Assembly (NCBI GenBank): GCA_019828545.1
Contig: JACVRA010000210.1
Location: 62,531-126,530 of the forward strand
DNA from: Paracamarosporium sp. OC-R06-R3
Taxonomy: Eukaryota; Ascomycota; Dothideomycetes; Pleosporales; Didymosphaeriaceae
Direction of reading: 5' to 3'
DNA length: 64,000 nucleotides
Shown here: piece by piece, positions 62,747 to 64,000 of the stretch
How positions within the stretch are numbered: the stretch's first letter is position 1
How the letters are laid out: each line of letters opens with the position of its first letter
Position numbers and translations under genes: made by a program
Notes under the pieces: model-generated
The model's database searches: none
What the model was told of the DNA's origin: nothing
Seen by the model: the letters and a program-made list of their open reading frames with translations, nothing else

Positions 62747-63680
62747 GGTTACCTTTCAATCCATCTCACCCTACCCACGGCCACGGGTCCGGCCCGATCC
62801 GCACAGTTTACGGTATCGCGTTAGGGGTTCATGCCCACATTAAGAAGAAAAACAAGCGGGATCCGTTGATATTCTCTGGCCCGATCCATTAGCTTCAGCG
62901 TACCTACACAGAAAGTACTTGATTAGAATCTTACCCGCACATCTTGAAATCGCTCGGCTCCAGCGCGGTAGACGTGCCCAGTGACATTTGTTATGACTTA
63001 GGGTTGAGAGCGATACGTGAAGGTTCAATTGCGTCCCCGGACGCTAGCTTGTCACCTCTCAGTAAGCCGCCGCCGACGTCGCTGCGCGAAACGCCTAGTG
63101 TATGAAGTAATATATATTCGTGGAGTGGCTGCTTGAGGGACTGTGCTGTCAGATTGACTGCTGCCAGTGGCATCCCCGAGACCAAACTTGCCGTAGCTCA
63201 GACCACTATCCAACTAAGAATCACTACTTCGTCCCTATGATGCATGAATCCTATGCATTGTTTGATCCACGACGGCATATTCAAGGTGTGTCGTGATGCC
63301 TCAGGTTCTCATCGCGAGAAATATTCGAGAGCTTTATCCACATGTTCAAACTCATCCTCGCAAAGCGGCCTTGGTTTCAACGGAGCATTAGAAGACAAGA
63401 CCAGCATGGCCGTTACTATTCTTAAGATCCCATTAAAGACGGGTAGTCCTCTGCTTTTGATCTCCGATTCATCAAGAGTGGTCGCGACTGCCGGATTTAG
63501 ATAGGGCAGGTCATCATCTCCTAATCACCAAAATGTGGAGGTATGGTCATGCTTTAGGGCATCCAGCATCATACGTTCGTTCTCGAAATAAGCTTAGCCC
63601 TCATGGTTGGAAAACCGGTTGAGAGTGAAGCATTGAGACTCAACGTCCCTATCAGCCTCTATGGATCCGTTAATTGAACC
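62747..63680. other. intergenic, no recognisable gene
   Basis: Short frames only (for example 86 codons at 63244-63504 and 64 codons on the minus strand at 62991-63185), without motifs. Confidence 0.4.
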
Positions 63681-64000
63681 AATCGATGAAGATAGATACT
63701 TTAACACGTACTAAAGTTTCACGACCGCCTTCCCCGCTACTTAATACGACTTTAGAAACTTCTTCAGCTGTTCCTAAACCTAGCAGATCTGCCTATAGAT
63801 TAAATTTTAAAGGCAAGACAAACCTAGAAGTATAGAAGAAGACTCTGCTCTTATATAGTAAGCTACTTTTATACTATTTATATATGCTTATAATATAGCC
63901 TCTTTTACATACTACATCCTTAATACTAAGTTATTTAGTTATATTGCTTTTATAATATTAATACTTAACGCATATACTTTACTCTAGAGCTAGTAATAGT
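63681..64000. repeat. strongly TpA-rich edge, probable RIP-mutated repeat
   Basis: The last 200-300 bases are dominated by ta, tta, ata and cta steps, with few CpA or TpG steps and stops in all frames, unlike the balanced core sequence. This is the usual look of a fungal transposon copy after RIP. It continues beyond the window. Confidence 0.6.

Noticed and set aside
1..64000. CRISPR arrays, prokaryotic operons, tRNA or rRNA genes
   Set aside because: The genes are spliced fungal genes; I saw no direct-repeat/spacer array, and no tRNA cloverleaf or rRNA sequence that I could support by eye.

Overview
The window is chromosomal DNA of a filamentous ascomycete (Pezizomycotina). Genes carry short introns with fungal GTAAGT/GTACGT donors and CTAAC/CTGAC-type branch sites. 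Two genes encode HET domains (one HET-NACHT-WD40), one encodes a Zn2Cys6 regulator, and the right edge and some gene relics look like repeat-induced point mutation (RIP). A Dothideomycete/Pleosporales origin is my guess and cannot be proved from the sequence alone.

Layout. 1-32.7 kb is an accessory block: a HET-NACHT-WD40 NLR-type gene running off the left edge (1-4551, minus); an SDR, a Ure2-like glutathione transferase, a Zn2Cys6 regulator and a GMC-oxidoreductase relic (5.2-10.2 kb); a hypothetical gene with an internal 12-base repeat (11 kb); a glutathione-transferase pseudogene with two lesions (12.8-13.5 kb); an atypical small GTPase; a Ppn2-like endopolyphosphatase; a second SDR; a cysteine-rich protein of unknown function; and a 979-residue HET protein with a long uncharacterised N-terminal region (22.6-25.6 kb). 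From 26.4 to 32 kb lie four adjacent broken genes: an MFS exporter, an asparagine-synthetase-like enzyme, a cytochrome P450 and a PDR-type ABC transporter. This set looks like the corpse of a secondary-metabolite cluster.

33-57.3 kb is dense core genome: an alpha/beta hydrolase, an Mpe1-type RING protein with an RS tail, pyrroline-5-carboxylate reductase, the CTDK-I gamma subunit (Ctk3), mitochondrial ribosomal protein bL12m, and an uninterrupted 14.6-kb midasin (MDN1/REA1) gene. Several pairs are head-to-head and share short intergenic regions (GTPase/Ppn2, hydrolase/RING protein, P5CR/CTK3, bL12m/MDN1).

57.3-64 kb returns to gene-poor DNA: a repeat-like TA-rich stretch, a candidate 152-bp MITE-like inverted-repeat element, one intact seven-exon DUF2235 alpha/beta-hydrolase gene that uses a GC-AG intron, and a strongly TpA-rich right edge that is probably the start of a RIP-mutated repeat.

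Exon boundaries given here were read by eye from splice signals and reading-frame continuity. None has transcript support.
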